Positions 27,678-36,688 of a stretch of DNA of 36,688 nt are shown here, one piece after another. The DNA lies in the NCBI GenBank assembly GCA_025356175.1, contig JANXUP010000199.1, positions 1 through 36,688 on the forward strand, written 5' to 3'. The first letter of the stretch is position 1. Each line of letters starts with the position of its first letter. The position numbers and the translations under genes were made by a program. The notes under the pieces were generated by a model. The model was not told where the DNA came from. It ran no database searches and was given only the letters and a program-made list of their open reading frames with translations. Source of the stretch: Sphingomonadaceae bacterium (GTDB lineage: Bacteria > Pseudomonadota > Alphaproteobacteria > Sphingomonadales > Sphingomonadaceae).

Positions 27678-28514
27678 TCAGGCAATGGCCTTGGGCGTAT
27701 CGGGATCGGCGCCCCATTCGGTCCAGCTGCCGTCATACAGCGCGGTGTCTTCCTTGCCGAGCAGGCTGAGAGCGAACAGCAGCACGCTGGCGGTCACGCC
27801 CGAGCCGCAGCTGGTGGTCACCGGCTTCGACAGGTCGACCCCGGCAGCATCGAACGCAGCCTTCAGCCCGGCCTTGTCCTTGAAGGTGCCGTCGGCGTTA
27901 TAGAGCTGCGTGAACGGCACGTTCAGCGAGCCGGGGATGTGCCCGGCGGCGATGCCGGGGCGCGGATCGGGATCGGCCCCGGACCACCGCGCCGCGCCGC
28001 GCGCGTCGACCACCTGTTCGGCCTTGGAATGGAGATTGGCGAGCACATCGGCCTTGGTACGGACGCCCGTATCATCCTGCCACGCGGTGAAGTGGCGGTG
28101 ACGCAGCACTTCTTTGCCCTGCGCGAGCGGACGACCTTCGGCCTTCCACTTGGCAATCCCGCCATCGAGCAAGGCCACATCGTGCGCGCCGAACATCTTG
28201 AGCATGAACCAGGCGCGCGCCGCGGTTTTCACCGCGCTGTCATCGTACAGCACGATGCGGCTGCCATCGCCAAGCCCGAGCGACTGCATGCGGCTGGCGA
28301 ACTTTTCAGCCGAAGGCAGCATGTTTTCGACCGGGTTCGACGTGTCGGTCAGATCGGCAAGGTCCATGAATACCGCGCCGGGAATGTGCCCGGCTTCGTA
28401 TTCGGCCAGCGCATCGCGGCCAGTACCAGCCAGATGCTTGGTGCAATCGACGATCCGCAGGTCACTTGCCCCCAATTCATTGGCAAGCCATTCGGTCGTA
28501 ACCAGACTATCCAT
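27678..28514 (-). CDS. sseA: 3-mercaptopyruvate sulfurtransferase (double rhodanese)
   Basis: Two rhodanese domains with the active site CGSGVTAS; GHIPGAVFMDL and GHIPGSLNVPF. Confidence 0.95.
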   Translation of the reverse strand: MDSLVTTEWLANELGASDLRIVDCTKHLAGTGRDALAEYEAGHIPGAVFMDLADLTDTSNPVENMLPSAEKFASRMQSLGLGDGSRIVLYDDSAVKTAARAWFMLKMFGAHDVALLDGGIAKWKAEGRPLAQGKEVLRHRHFTAWQDDTGVRTKADVLANLHSKAEQVVDARGAARWSGADPDPRPGIAAGHIPGSLNVPFTQLYNADGTFKDKAGLKAAFDAAGVDLSKPVTTSCGSGVTASVLLFALSLLGKEDTALYDGSWTEWGADPDTPKAIA

Positions 28515-28615
28515 AATTTTCGCGTCCTCCTCGCGCAGTCCATGCTGGCCGCCGCGTCCCTCTCTCGCTGCAGTTGCGAAGAAGCCTAGCCTTGCCGAGA
28601 GCCCGCGTCGAGGGG

Positions 28616-29806
28616 CTAGTTTACTGCGCGCTGGCTGACTTTGGAGTAAGTGCGCGGGCCCAGGTCGAGCCGGAACGGGCGCAGCCCTGCGCCGGGGGTG
28701 TCGGCGGTTTCGCCCACGACCCAGGTTTGCACCTTGACCAGTGGTTCGCCGGCCGGTGTGCTGGCCTCAACCCGCAGCCGGGCGAGCGGCACGAAAAACG
28801 CGGCGTCACCGGCGCGGATCGGGTTGAGCGAGGCGAGCGGCAAGCGGAAATCACCCGTGAACTCGGCGCTTTCGCCCGGGGCCAGCGTGACCAGCGCGTG
28901 GCGCAGTTCAAGCCGTTCGTTGCTGCTGGCAATCTGCTGTTCGGGCGGAAGCGAGGCGTGCGCGGCGATCATGTCGCCCTCGATCGCCAAAGCCGACAGC
29001 GTATCGGGTGAATTGTTGGTGAGAGTCAGTGTGTAGCTGAGCGTGGTCGCCATCAGCGAAGCGCTCATCCGCCGGGCCTCGAGCACGATGCCAAGGCCGG
29101 ACTGCGCAGCGGCGGTTGGCGCGGCGCTGAGTTGCGGTTCGGTCAACGGTTTGGGCGCAGTCGCAGCCGGTTCGGGCGCTGCTGCCGGAGCCCTGACCAC
29201 CGGCGGGATGAATTCAAGCAGCGGTACCGTCGCGCTGCGGTGGCTGCGCCACCACAAGGCGGCAAACAGCGCGGCGAGCAACCCCGCCGCGCCAACGATC
29301 CACGGCCAGATTGACGATCCTGAAGGCGCCTCCGCGGCGGATCCGGCGGTGTCGATCGTCGGGACCGGGCCGGGAACCGCAGTGCTGCTGGGCAGCGGGA
29401 ACGGGGTAATCGCAGGCGCGCTGGTGCTGGGTGAAGGCGCGGCGTTGGCGATAGGCGCAGCGCCCGATGTAATGCGTGGAGCGGGAGCGGCATTGCGCGG
29501 CGCAGCGCTGGTGCGCACGGCCGGGGCAGGGCCGGCTGCGGCGCTTGGTGCGGTCGTCGGACTTGCCACGGGCACCGGTGACGGAACCGGGCTGGGGCGC
29601 GGCGCGGGCGTGCGGATGATCGGCGCATCGGCATCGACCGGGCCTTGCGCGCGCGGATTGCTGGTCGGGCGCGATGACGGGATCGAGAAATCAGGCACGC
29701 CTTGCGTCTGCGCCGCCAGTGCGCCGGGCACGAGCAGCAATGCCAGCGCCGCTGCACCGGTCACCGCTTTCGCCTTGCCCCCCAAATTCACCATCGAACG
29801 TCCCAT
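28616..29806 (-). CDS. hypothetical membrane protein with signal sequence, Pro/Ala/Ser-rich disordered region, one TM and a beta-rich C-terminal domain
   Basis: 396 aa ORF; N-terminal hydrophobic AAALALLLVPGALAAQ; TM IWPWIVGAAGLLAALFAALWW; SYTLTLTNNSPDTLSALAIEGDMI resembles an Ig/DUF11-like beta fold. Confidence 0.7.
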   Translation of the reverse strand: MGRSMVNLGGKAKAVTGAAALALLLVPGALAAQTQGVPDFSIPSSRPTSNPRAQGPVDADAPIIRTPAPRPSPVPSPVPVASPTTAPSAAAGPAPAVRTSAAPRNAAPAPRITSGAAPIANAAPSPSTSAPAITPFPLPSSTAVPGPVPTIDTAGSAAEAPSGSSIWPWIVGAAGLLAALFAALWWRSHRSATVPLLEFIPPVVRAPAAAPEPAATAPKPLTEPQLSAAPTAAAQSGLGIVLEARRMSASLMATTLSYTLTLTNNSPDTLSALAIEGDMIAAHASLPPEQQIASSNERLELRHALVTLAPGESAEFTGDFRLPLASLNPIRAGDAAFFVPLARLRVEASTPAGEPLVKVQTWVVGETADTPGAGLRPFRLDLGPRTYSKVSQRAVN

Positions 29807-29901
29807 GATTGCGCGAGCCCGCGCGCTAGCGCTTCACGCACTGAATAGGAAGTGAACTTGGACGTTCAACCGCCGACTTGTGCTGACGCTGCGATCGGGG
29901 C

Positions 29902-30366
29902 ATGGCGCGTGGCATGGCAGACACACCGCTCCACCTCGGCCAGACCAGCCAATTGCCCGCCTCGCCCGAGGCCGCGGTGCTCGATTATGTGCCCAATCCG
30001 CGCAGACAATCGCTCTATCTGGTGCGCTTCACCGCGCCCGAATTTACCTCGCTGTGCCCGGTGACCGGCCAGCCCGATTTCGCGCACCTGGTGATCGACT
30101 ATGCGCCCGGCGAGACCATCGCCGAATCGAAGAGCCTCAAGTTGTTCCTTGGCTCGTTCCGCAACCACGCAGGTTTCCACGAGGACGTAACCGTGGGCAT
30201 CGGCGAGCGGCTGGTCCGCGAGATGAAGCCCAGGTGGCTGCGCATCGGTGGCTATTGGTACCCGCGCGGCGGCATTCCGATCGATGTGTTCTGGCAGAGC
30301 GGCGCGGCGCCCGAGGGGCTGTGGGTGCCCGATCAGGGCGTGGCCGGGTATCGCGGGCGGGGCTAG
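29902..30366 (+). CDS. queF: NADPH-dependent 7-cyano-7-deazaguanine (preQ0) reductase
   Basis: [20 protein letters not shown] with nucleophilic Cys, [21 protein letters not shown] QueF motif, unimodular length. Confidence 0.95.
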   Translation: MARGMADTPLHLGQTSQLPASPEAAVLDYVPNPRRQSLYLVRFTAPEFTSLCPVTGQPDFAHLVIDYAPGETIAESKSLKLFLGSFRNHAGFHEDVTVGIGERLVREMKPRWLRIGGYWYPRGGIPIDVFWQSGAAPEGLWVPDQGVAGYRGRG

Positions 30367-31472
30367 GCCAGCTCGCGGATGATGTGCAGCAGCGCATCGA
30401 CGTCCGCATCATCGTGATAGAGCGCAAAGCCGATCCGCAGGACGTCGCCGCGCAAGTCGGTGACGACGTTGCGTCCCGTCAGCGCGGCATAGATGGCCGG
30501 GGCCGCTACGCCTTGTAGCGCCAGGAATCTCGCCTCCTTACCGCTGATGATCTCCAATTGCGGCAGCGGACCGGCCGCTACGAAACGTGCTTTGAGGCGG
30601 TTGCAGTGCTCTGAAATCGCGGCAGTCGTCAGCCTCTCATGCGCCAGCATCCGCTGCACTGCATTGAACCGGTAAAGCCCGGAAGCATCGAAAGTACTGC
30701 CCAGAAAGCGGCGGCCATCGGGTGCGTAGCCAACTTCACCCTGCTTGGCGGTCAGGCTGTCGAACGCGGCGTACCAGCCGGTGTATTGGGGGCGCGGTGC
30801 GAAGCCGGGCGGGGCGTGGAGAAAGCATACTCCCTCGCCGGCCATGGCGTATTTGTAGCCCCCGGCGAGGTAGAAGATGCGGTCGGCCACGCCGGAAAGG
30901 TCGGTCGGGGTGGCCATGAAGCCGTGGTAGCCATCGATCACCACCCATGGGCCGTCCGGTTTGGCCAGCGCGGCGAGGGCTTCGACCCCGCCGAGCGACT
31001 GCCCCGAATTGAACTGTACCTGGCTGGCGAAGATCAGGTCGAATTGCCCGGTCTGTGCGGTCTCTACCACCCGGTCGAGCGGCACCGTGGTCAGTTCGAT
31101 CCGCCCGGCTTCGGCCCAGCGCTGCGACTGGCGGCGGAATGAGTGGAATTCGCCGTCGCTGGCCAGCACGCGCGGCTTGGCCATCGGCAGAGCCGAGACG
31201 ATCCGCACCAGCAATTCGTGGGTATTGGGGGCAAAGGCGATCGTTGCGGGATCGGGCAACTTTAGCTCGCCAGCAATGTGCCGCTGCGCCTCGGGGATCA
31301 CCTCGGCGAAGATGCGGTCCCACTTGTGGTCGGCCAGCATCGCGGCGTCCTCCCACGCCGCCATCTGCCCGGCAAAGCTCGCGTCGGGCCACAGGTGGTG
31401 GCTGTGCGCAGCAAAATGCAGCCGTTCGGGCGCGGCCTCGAGCGCGCGGCTGAACAGGTGCTTGAAGCTCAC
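30363..31472 (-). CDS. aminotransferase class V-fold PLP-dependent enzyme, kynureninase-like
   Basis: [66 protein letters not shown] (PLP-Lys); adjacent to kynA. Confidence 0.85.
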   Translation of the reverse strand: MSFKHLFSRALEAAPERLHFAAHSHHLWPDASFAGQMAAWEDAAMLADHKWDRIFAEVIPEAQRHIAGELKLPDPATIAFAPNTHELLVRIVSALPMAKPRVLASDGEFHSFRRQSQRWAEAGRIELTTVPLDRVVETAQTGQFDLIFASQVQFNSGQSLGGVEALAALAKPDGPWVVIDGYHGFMATPTDLSGVADRIFYLAGGYKYAMAGEGVCFLHAPPGFAPRPQYTGWYAAFDSLTAKQGEVGYAPDGRRFLGSTFDASGLYRFNAVQRMLAHERLTTAAISEHCNRLKARFVAAGPLPQLEIISGKEARFLALQGVAAPAIYAALTGRNVVTDLRGDVLRIGFALYHDDADVDALLHIIRELA

Positions 31473-31482
31473 AGCCCAACCC

Positions 31483-32277
31483 TCACAGCGCGGTCCTCAA
31501 ACTCCACAACTCAGGGAAGGCGCGCTTGCCCAGCGTCGAATGCAGATAGCTCGCCCCCGCGGTCCCCCCGGTGCCGCGCTTGCCGCCGATCACCCGTTCG
31601 ACCGTCAGCACATGCTTGTGCCGCCAGGTTGCCATGGCATCGTCAAGATCGACCAGTTTTTCCGCGAGCTGGTATAGATCCCAGTATGTCTCCGGCTGCT
31701 GGTAAACGGTGAGGAACGCCGCCTCAACCGATGGGTGCGGGGTATACGGCTGCGTCACATCGCGCGACAATACTTCCGCCGTGATCGGCAATCCGGCGCG
31801 CGCCGTCGCGGTAATCGCCTCGTCCCACAGGCTCGGTGCGGCCAGCGCTGCTGCCATCGCCGCGCGCGCCTCGGGTCGCTCGTCCTGATAAGCGAGGAAC
31901 CGGGCGTCTTTAAGGCCGAGCATATATTCCACCGTGCGGAACTGGTCCGACTGGAACCCCGAACTTGGCCCCAGTCCTTCGCGGAAGTTGGTGTAATCGC
32001 TCGGTGTCATGGTTGCCAGCACGTCCCAGCTCAGCGTCATCACCGCCTGGATCCGGCTGACCCGGGCGAGCGCCTTATAAGCCGGTACCAGCGCATCGGC
32101 GCGGATCTGCGACAAGGCCAGCCGCAGTTCGCGGATCATCTGGCTGAGCCACAGCTCCTTGGTCTGGTGGATGATGATGAACAGCATCTCGTCGCCTGTG
32201 CCCGACTGCGGGTGCTGACTGGTCAGCAGGCGGTCGAGCGCGAGATACCGCGCATAGGTCATCTTGTCCGAGGTCAT
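31483..32277 (-). CDS. kynA: tryptophan 2,3-dioxygenase
   Basis: MTYARYLALDRLLTSQHPQSGTGDEMLFIIIHQTKELWLSQMI, FREGLGPSSGFQSDQFR, WRHKHVLTVERVIGGKRGTGGTAGASYL. Confidence 0.97.
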   Translation of the reverse strand: MTSDKMTYARYLALDRLLTSQHPQSGTGDEMLFIIIHQTKELWLSQMIRELRLALSQIRADALVPAYKALARVSRIQAVMTLSWDVLATMTPSDYTNFREGLGPSSGFQSDQFRTVEYMLGLKDARFLAYQDERPEARAAMAAALAAPSLWDEAITATARAGLPITAEVLSRDVTQPYTPHPSVEAAFLTVYQQPETYWDLYQLAEKLVDLDDAMATWRHKHVLTVERVIGGKRGTGGTAGASYLHSTLGKRAFPELWSLRTAL

Positions 32278-32287
32278 GGCGCTGGCC

Positions 32288-34003
32288 TCAGAATGCCGCC
32301 TTGGGTTTGTCCTCACCCAACATCGCCTGGCGCACCAGGGGGATCGGCGGGCCGCCGTATTCGAGGAAGGCATCGTGGAACGCCTTCCACCCGGCGCGGC
32401 CGCCGCGCGATGCGGTCCAGTCTTCGCGCAGCTTGCGGATCATCAGCTTGCCCAGCGTGTAGTTGAGGTAAGCGGGATCATAGGCCCCGCGCCGGGCCTG
32501 CTGTTCGGCGGTGCCCGAATCCTGGTAACACGCGGTTTCGAAGAACTGGGTCGATTGCGCGACGGTCATCCCCGCGGTGTGCAGGCGGATCGCCGAAAGG
32601 AACCGGCAGTCGCGCAGCAGCGCATTGCTAAGCTGGCCGATGTGAATCTCAGGATCGCCATTGCCGAGCCCGGCTTCCCACATCATCTCCTCGCTGTAAT
32701 GCGCCCAGCCTTCAGCAAAGGCATAGCCCACGAACATCCGCCCGAATACCGAAGGCGCGCGGTTGGCGTGAAGGAACTGGAGGAAGTGCCCGGGCATCAC
32801 CTCGTGCACCGAGGTGAACATCAGGTCATCCACCCCCGGGATGTAATCGAGCTGCTTGGCCTTGGGCCACGACGGATCGGGCGCGGCGATGTAGTAGATC
32901 GACGGAATGCCCTTTTCGAGCGGCCCCGGCGGATCGATGTAGGCCCCGTTCTGCGCATTATAGGCCGGGCTCTGGCGGACCAGCGCCTGCTCCGTACCGG
33001 GGATCGTGACCAGATCCTTTTCCTTGATGAATGCGGTCAGCATCGGGATCTGCCGGGTCGCTTCGGCGACCGTATCGTTCCCGGCGGGCTTGTGCGCGCT
33101 CATCTTGGCCATGCAGGCCTGCACGGTCTGGCCCGGCGTATAGACCGCGCAGGCCGCCTTGAGCGCGTCCTGGTTGCGCTTGAGATCCGCCTCGCCAACC
33201 TTTTCGAGATCCGCCAGCGGCATGTTCACCGCCTCGGTATCGTTGAGCATCTGGGCGAACTTGTCGCTGCCCAGCGCGAACGAGGCACTGGCACCCTGCT
33301 GGCCCTTGAGCCAGGTCGACAGGTCGGCCATCGCGGTCGAGGCTTTCGCAGCGGCATCCTTGAGCCGGGCCTGCAGCGCATCATCCTTCACATCGGCAAA
33401 GGCGGTCAGCACGTCCTTGCCGTAGAAATCGGCATAGCCGCTGAACGCAGAGCTGCCGTAGATCACCAGCGGATCGGCCAGCGGACCCTTGAGGTTGCCC
33501 TTGATCGCGGCGGCAGCGGCGGGAACGCCTTCAAGGAAGGTCGCCAGTGCGGCGGCGCGCTGCGGCCGCGCGGCATATTCACGGGCGAGGTAGACGTTGG
33601 GATCGAAAGCGCCGACGTACCACGCGGGGTTGGTGTGCGGCTGATCGGCCACTTCGAGCCAGAACAACTGCCCCTTGGCGACCTGGATCATATAGTCGCG
33701 CTCAAACTTGTCCTTGCCGGTGACGGCGGTATAGCCTTCCGCATCGTCGATCACCTTGCGCAGGAAGTCGCCGCGCGCCTTGAGGCCCGCCGCGCTCCAG
33801 TCGGCCCACTTGCCATCATACTGATGCGCGCCCTGATAGACCGCGAAACCAGGATCGAGCTTCAGCCAGCCGTCAATCGTCCCTTGCGCGAACTGCGCCC
33901 AGGGCTGCTGCGGGGCGGTGTGCCCGACGATGTTGCACGAGGCGAGCGCGGCTGAAGCCGAAATCGCGAAAAGGGGGGCGAGGATGCTGCGGCGAAGGGC
34001 CAT
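32288..34003 (-). CDS. DUF885 family protein (predicted metallopeptidase-like lipoprotein)
   Basis: Lipobox ALASCN; VHEVMPGHFLQFLHANR (HExxxGH), YAFAEGWAHYSEEMMWEAG typical of DUF885. Confidence 0.9.
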   Translation of the reverse strand: MALRRSILAPLFAISASAALASCNIVGHTAPQQPWAQFAQGTIDGWLKLDPGFAVYQGAHQYDGKWADWSAAGLKARGDFLRKVIDDAEGYTAVTGKDKFERDYMIQVAKGQLFWLEVADQPHTNPAWYVGAFDPNVYLAREYAARPQRAAALATFLEGVPAAAAAIKGNLKGPLADPLVIYGSSAFSGYADFYGKDVLTAFADVKDDALQARLKDAAAKASTAMADLSTWLKGQQGASASFALGSDKFAQMLNDTEAVNMPLADLEKVGEADLKRNQDALKAACAVYTPGQTVQACMAKMSAHKPAGNDTVAEATRQIPMLTAFIKEKDLVTIPGTEQALVRQSPAYNAQNGAYIDPPGPLEKGIPSIYYIAAPDPSWPKAKQLDYIPGVDDLMFTSVHEVMPGHFLQFLHANRAPSVFGRMFVGYAFAEGWAHYSEEMMWEAGLGNGDPEIHIGQLSNALLRDCRFLSAIRLHTAGMTVAQSTQFFETACYQDSGTAEQQARRGAYDPAYLNYTLGKLMIRKLREDWTASRGGRAGWKAFHDAFLEYGGPPIPLVRQAMLGEDKPKAAF

Positions 34004-34417
34004 GAACTATGCTCCGGATCGGCGAAATGTTACGAGCGAAACTGCGCGCATATCGCCTTCGGGGCAAGTACCGCTGATCGATTGCCCGCGCAGATTTCGC
34101 TTTCCTACACAGTGACGAATCACATAGGTCCGAATCGTCCGGCGGCGACTGCAGCGTTACTGGATGGACCATCCTGCGGTGATTGCTTTTGGGCAGTCAG
34201 GCGCGGGATACGACCGGCGCGGGCGTCCCGGCATATCAAGACGAGCGTTCGCCAAGCAGGTCCGCCACGTTTGCGCCCCCTTCCGCCGCGTCATCGCTGG
34301 AATGGGGACATCGGCTGGCGGCATCAAATCTCGACGCGTCTTTGCCAAGCCAAAACCAGCGTCGTCGAGTCCGGGCACAAAATGCGGCAACCCCGCGCCG
34401 GTCATCAGTCCCCAGCT

Positions 34418-34445
34418 AACCCGGCAGCCCCAGGCTGGCCGGGCT
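34418..34445 (-). terminator. possible terminator/hairpin just after the acyl-CoA dehydrogenase stop
   Basis: On the - strand AGCCCGGC-c-AGCC-tgg-GGCT-GCCGGGTT stem; no clear U-tract. Confidence 0.4.
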
Positions 34446-34446
34446 A

Positions 34447-35604
34447 TCAGCGCGTCCCCAGGCCCCGCGCGATGATTCCGCGCAGGATCTCGCGCGTACC
34501 GCCGCGCAAGGACCAGCTCGGCGCGTTGAGCGTGATGTTGGCGAGCACCGCGGCATAGGCGCTGGCCGCCGCCGGATCGGGTTCGCAGTCGATCAGCTCG
34601 CGGGCAATGTCGGGCATTGCTTGTTCGAATACCGCGCCGACATCCTTGACGATCGAGGCCTGCAGGCTGGCGTCCTGCTTGTCCTGCAGCATCGCGGTGA
34701 CCGAGCGTGACAAGCGGCGCAGCACCGCGAGGCGCGCGGTAACTTTGCCCAGCACGATTTGCGCGGCATCGCTGTCGCTGCCCTTGAGCTGCTCGATCAC
34801 CTGATAGAGCAGTTCGATCGAAGAGAGGAACCGTTCGGGGCCCGAGCGTTCGAAGGCGAGTTCGCTCATCACCTGATTCCAGCCATCGCCTTCCTGGCCG
34901 AGCAGCATGCTCGCTGGCACTGCGGCATCCTCGAAATGCATCTCGTTGAAATGGTGCTGACCGGCCAGATCGATGATCGGCCTGATCGTGAGGCCCGGCG
35001 TGTTCTTCAGATCGACCAGCAACTGGCTGGTGCCCTGCTGACGGTCAGCCGGCCCGCCGTTGCCCGTGCGGCAGAACAGGATCACCCAGTCGGCTTCATG
35101 TGCGAAGCTCGTCCAGACCTTGGTCCCGGTGACGCGGTAAACGTCGCCGTCACGAATGGCGCGGGTGCGGGTCGCGGCAAGGTCGCTGCCCGAATCGGGT
35201 TCGCTCATCCCGATGCAGAACGCCAGGTCCCCCGCCGCGATGCCGGGGAGAAGCCGTTCCTTCTGCTCTTCGGTGCCGAACTTGATGATGCTCGGCCCGC
35301 TCTGGCGGTCGGCAATCCAGTGCGCGCCGACCGGGGCGCCGTAAGCCAGCGTCTCTTCAACCACGACATAGCGTTCGTAAGCCGAGCGTTCGTGCCCGCC
35401 GTACTGCTTGGGCCAGGTCATCCCGAGGTATCCGGCCTGCCCCATCGCGCGGCTGAACTTGCGATCGAACCCGTACCAGTTGTCCGACCGCGCGCGCGGG
35501 CTGCGTCCGGCCAGTTCCTTGTCGAGGAACGCACGAAAGGTGCTCCGCAATGCCAGTACGGCATCGCTGTCAGCGGGCGGGCGGGGGAATGCAATTTTGC
35601 TCAT
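34447..35604 (-). CDS. acyl-CoA dehydrogenase family protein (subunit with FAD-binding motif)
   Basis: GMTWPKQYGGHERS, FCIGMSEPDSGSDLAATRTRA, VTGTKVWTSFAHEADWVILF, ELAFERSGPERFLS. Confidence 0.93.
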   Translation of the reverse strand: MSKIAFPRPPADSDAVLALRSTFRAFLDKELAGRSPRARSDNWYGFDRKFSRAMGQAGYLGMTWPKQYGGHERSAYERYVVVEETLAYGAPVGAHWIADRQSGPSIIKFGTEEQKERLLPGIAAGDLAFCIGMSEPDSGSDLAATRTRAIRDGDVYRVTGTKVWTSFAHEADWVILFCRTGNGGPADRQQGTSQLLVDLKNTPGLTIRPIIDLAGQHHFNEMHFEDAAVPASMLLGQEGDGWNQVMSELAFERSGPERFLSSIELLYQVIEQLKGSDSDAAQIVLGKVTARLAVLRRLSRSVTAMLQDKQDASLQASIVKDVGAVFEQAMPDIARELIDCEPDPAAASAYAAVLANITLNAPSWSLRGGTREILRGIIARGLGTR

Positions 35605-36590
35605 AGTGCAGTCACCATCGGCCAGTATCCGGTTCCGCCAGCAGCGAGCGCGGCTTGGCCGAGCTGCTTCGCCCAGAACACCTGTCCGCCAAATTCATCG
35701 CGCCAGGTCCACAGCGAGGTGGTGAACAATTGCAAGCGGTGCTCGCGGGTAAAGCCGATCGCGCCGTGCATCTGGGTGGCGATCGAGGCCCCGGTTCCCG
35801 CCGCTTCGCGCGCTCGCAGCGATCCGGCCGCGACCCCGAGCACGTCGCCGTGCGCCAAGGCCTCGGCGGCAAGATCGGCGGCCGCAGTAGCGCAGGCGAG
35901 CTCGCCCGCGAGCTTGGCCAATTCGTGCTGGACCGCCTGGAATTTGGACAGCGGCTTGCCGAATTGGACGCGGGTGCCGGTATGTTCGAGCGTCATATCG
36001 AGCGCAGCCTCGAGCGCCCCGGCGATCTGGAAGGCGCGCAGCGTCGCCCCTTCGACCAGCGGGCAGTGGGGCAGCGGGGCGGAAGCATCGACCGCCCAGT
36101 CGATCTGCAACGATGGGCGCGGCTGGAAATTGAGCGCAAGACCATGTTCACCGACCTGCCAGGCCGAATGCGGCACGCGGTACAGCCTGTCGCCCACCGC
36201 CAATGCCAGGCAATCGAGCTGTTCGCCCCAGGCGACCCGCGCAACCGTTCCGGTCAGGCGGCCATTCTTGAGGACCAGCTCGTCGGCCCGCGCGAGACCT
36301 GCGGGTCCTTCGGCCAGCGGCAGCCCGGCGGCGGCGAGCAGGCGGTTGGCCCCCATCGTCTCGGCCACCGGCAGCGGCACGGCGTGGCTGCCAAGCAGGC
36401 GCAATGCCTCACCCTGATCGGCGGGATCGAGCCCGAAGCCGCCTTGCTCCTCGCTCAGCAGCGCGAGCGGCAGGCCCATTTCCTCGAATTCGGCCCACAG
36501 TTCGGGGAGCCACTGACCGGAACGCGCGCGGGCTTGCGCGCCGTCGTCCAGATGCCGCTCAAGCAGCCGTTCGATCGAATCCGCCAGCAT
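35601..36590 (-). CDS. acyl-CoA dehydrogenase family protein (short, divergent partner)
   Basis: LALLSEEQGGFGLDPADQGEALRLLG, ...LEHTGTRVQFGKPLSKFQAVQHELAKLAGEL, QMHGAIGFTREHRLQLF; overlaps the downstream ACAD gene by 4 bp. Confidence 0.9.
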   Translation of the reverse strand: MLADSIERLLERHLDDGAQARARSGQWLPELWAEFEEMGLPLALLSEEQGGFGLDPADQGEALRLLGSHAVPLPVAETMGANRLLAAAGLPLAEGPAGLARADELVLKNGRLTGTVARVAWGEQLDCLALAVGDRLYRVPHSAWQVGEHGLALNFQPRPSLQIDWAVDASAPLPHCPLVEGATLRAFQIAGALEAALDMTLEHTGTRVQFGKPLSKFQAVQHELAKLAGELACATAAADLAAEALAHGDVLGVAAGSLRAREAAGTGASIATQMHGAIGFTREHRLQLFTTSLWTWRDEFGGQVFWAKQLGQAALAAGGTGYWPMVTAL

Positions 36591-36612
36591 CGCCTCGCGC
36601 GTCCCTTGAATA

Positions 36613-36688
36613 TGGTGCCGGCTAGAGGATTCGAACCCCTGGCCCCCTGATTACAAATCAGATGCTCTACCAACTGAGCTAAGCCGGC
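36613..36688 (-). tRNA. tRNA-Thr(TGT)
   Basis: - strand GCCGGCTTAGCTCAGTTGGTAGAGCATCTGATTTGTAATCAGGGGGCCAGGGGTTCGAATCCTCTAGCCGGCACCA; full cloverleaf with encoded CCA. Confidence 0.96.

Noticed and set aside
36455-36673. ORFs with ICNQGARGSNPLAG / VPARGFEPLAP at the right edge
   Set aside because: They are translations across tRNA-Thr and are artefacts.

Overview
This is a high-GC alphaproteobacterial chromosomal segment. Protein content and repeat families suggest Sphingomonadales, but that is inference only. Positions 1-12354 hold the 3' part of a canonical division/cell-wall (dcw) cluster on the + strand: murF(end)-mraY-murD-ftsW-murG-murC-murB-ddl-ftsQ-ftsA-ftsZ. After it come a TPR/SPOR-domain envelope protein, a YbjN-family protein, proC, a Bax inhibitor-1/YbhL-like protein, a proline-rich exported protein, tRNA-Ala(CGC), obgE, proB, an NAD-dependent epimerase and a small lipoprotein. 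On the - strand there is a sulfur-assimilation gene train (sseA-metC-mscS-cobA-DUF2849-cysI-DUF934-cysH) and an uncharacterised membrane protein, with queF on the + strand beside it. Further - strand genes are a class V PLP enzyme (kynureninase-like) next to kynA, a DUF885 lipoprotein, a pair of short acyl-CoA dehydrogenases, and tRNA-Thr(TGT). I saw no CRISPR array, transposase, prophage or toxin-antitoxin locus, and most of the window is ordinary housekeeping DNA. The points most worth a second look are: a REP-like palindromic pair inserted in frame in the murB N-terminus; a long nested inverted repeat between obgE and proB; a DnaA-like box plus paired GANTC (CcrM) sites in the ftsA-ftsZ gap; a tandem GANTC promoter-like site upstream of a small lipoprotein; the SPOR protein directly after ftsZ; DUF2849/DUF934/MscS embedded in the sulfur operon; and the unusual paired acyl-CoA dehydrogenases. 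No clearly new multi-gene system is demonstrated.
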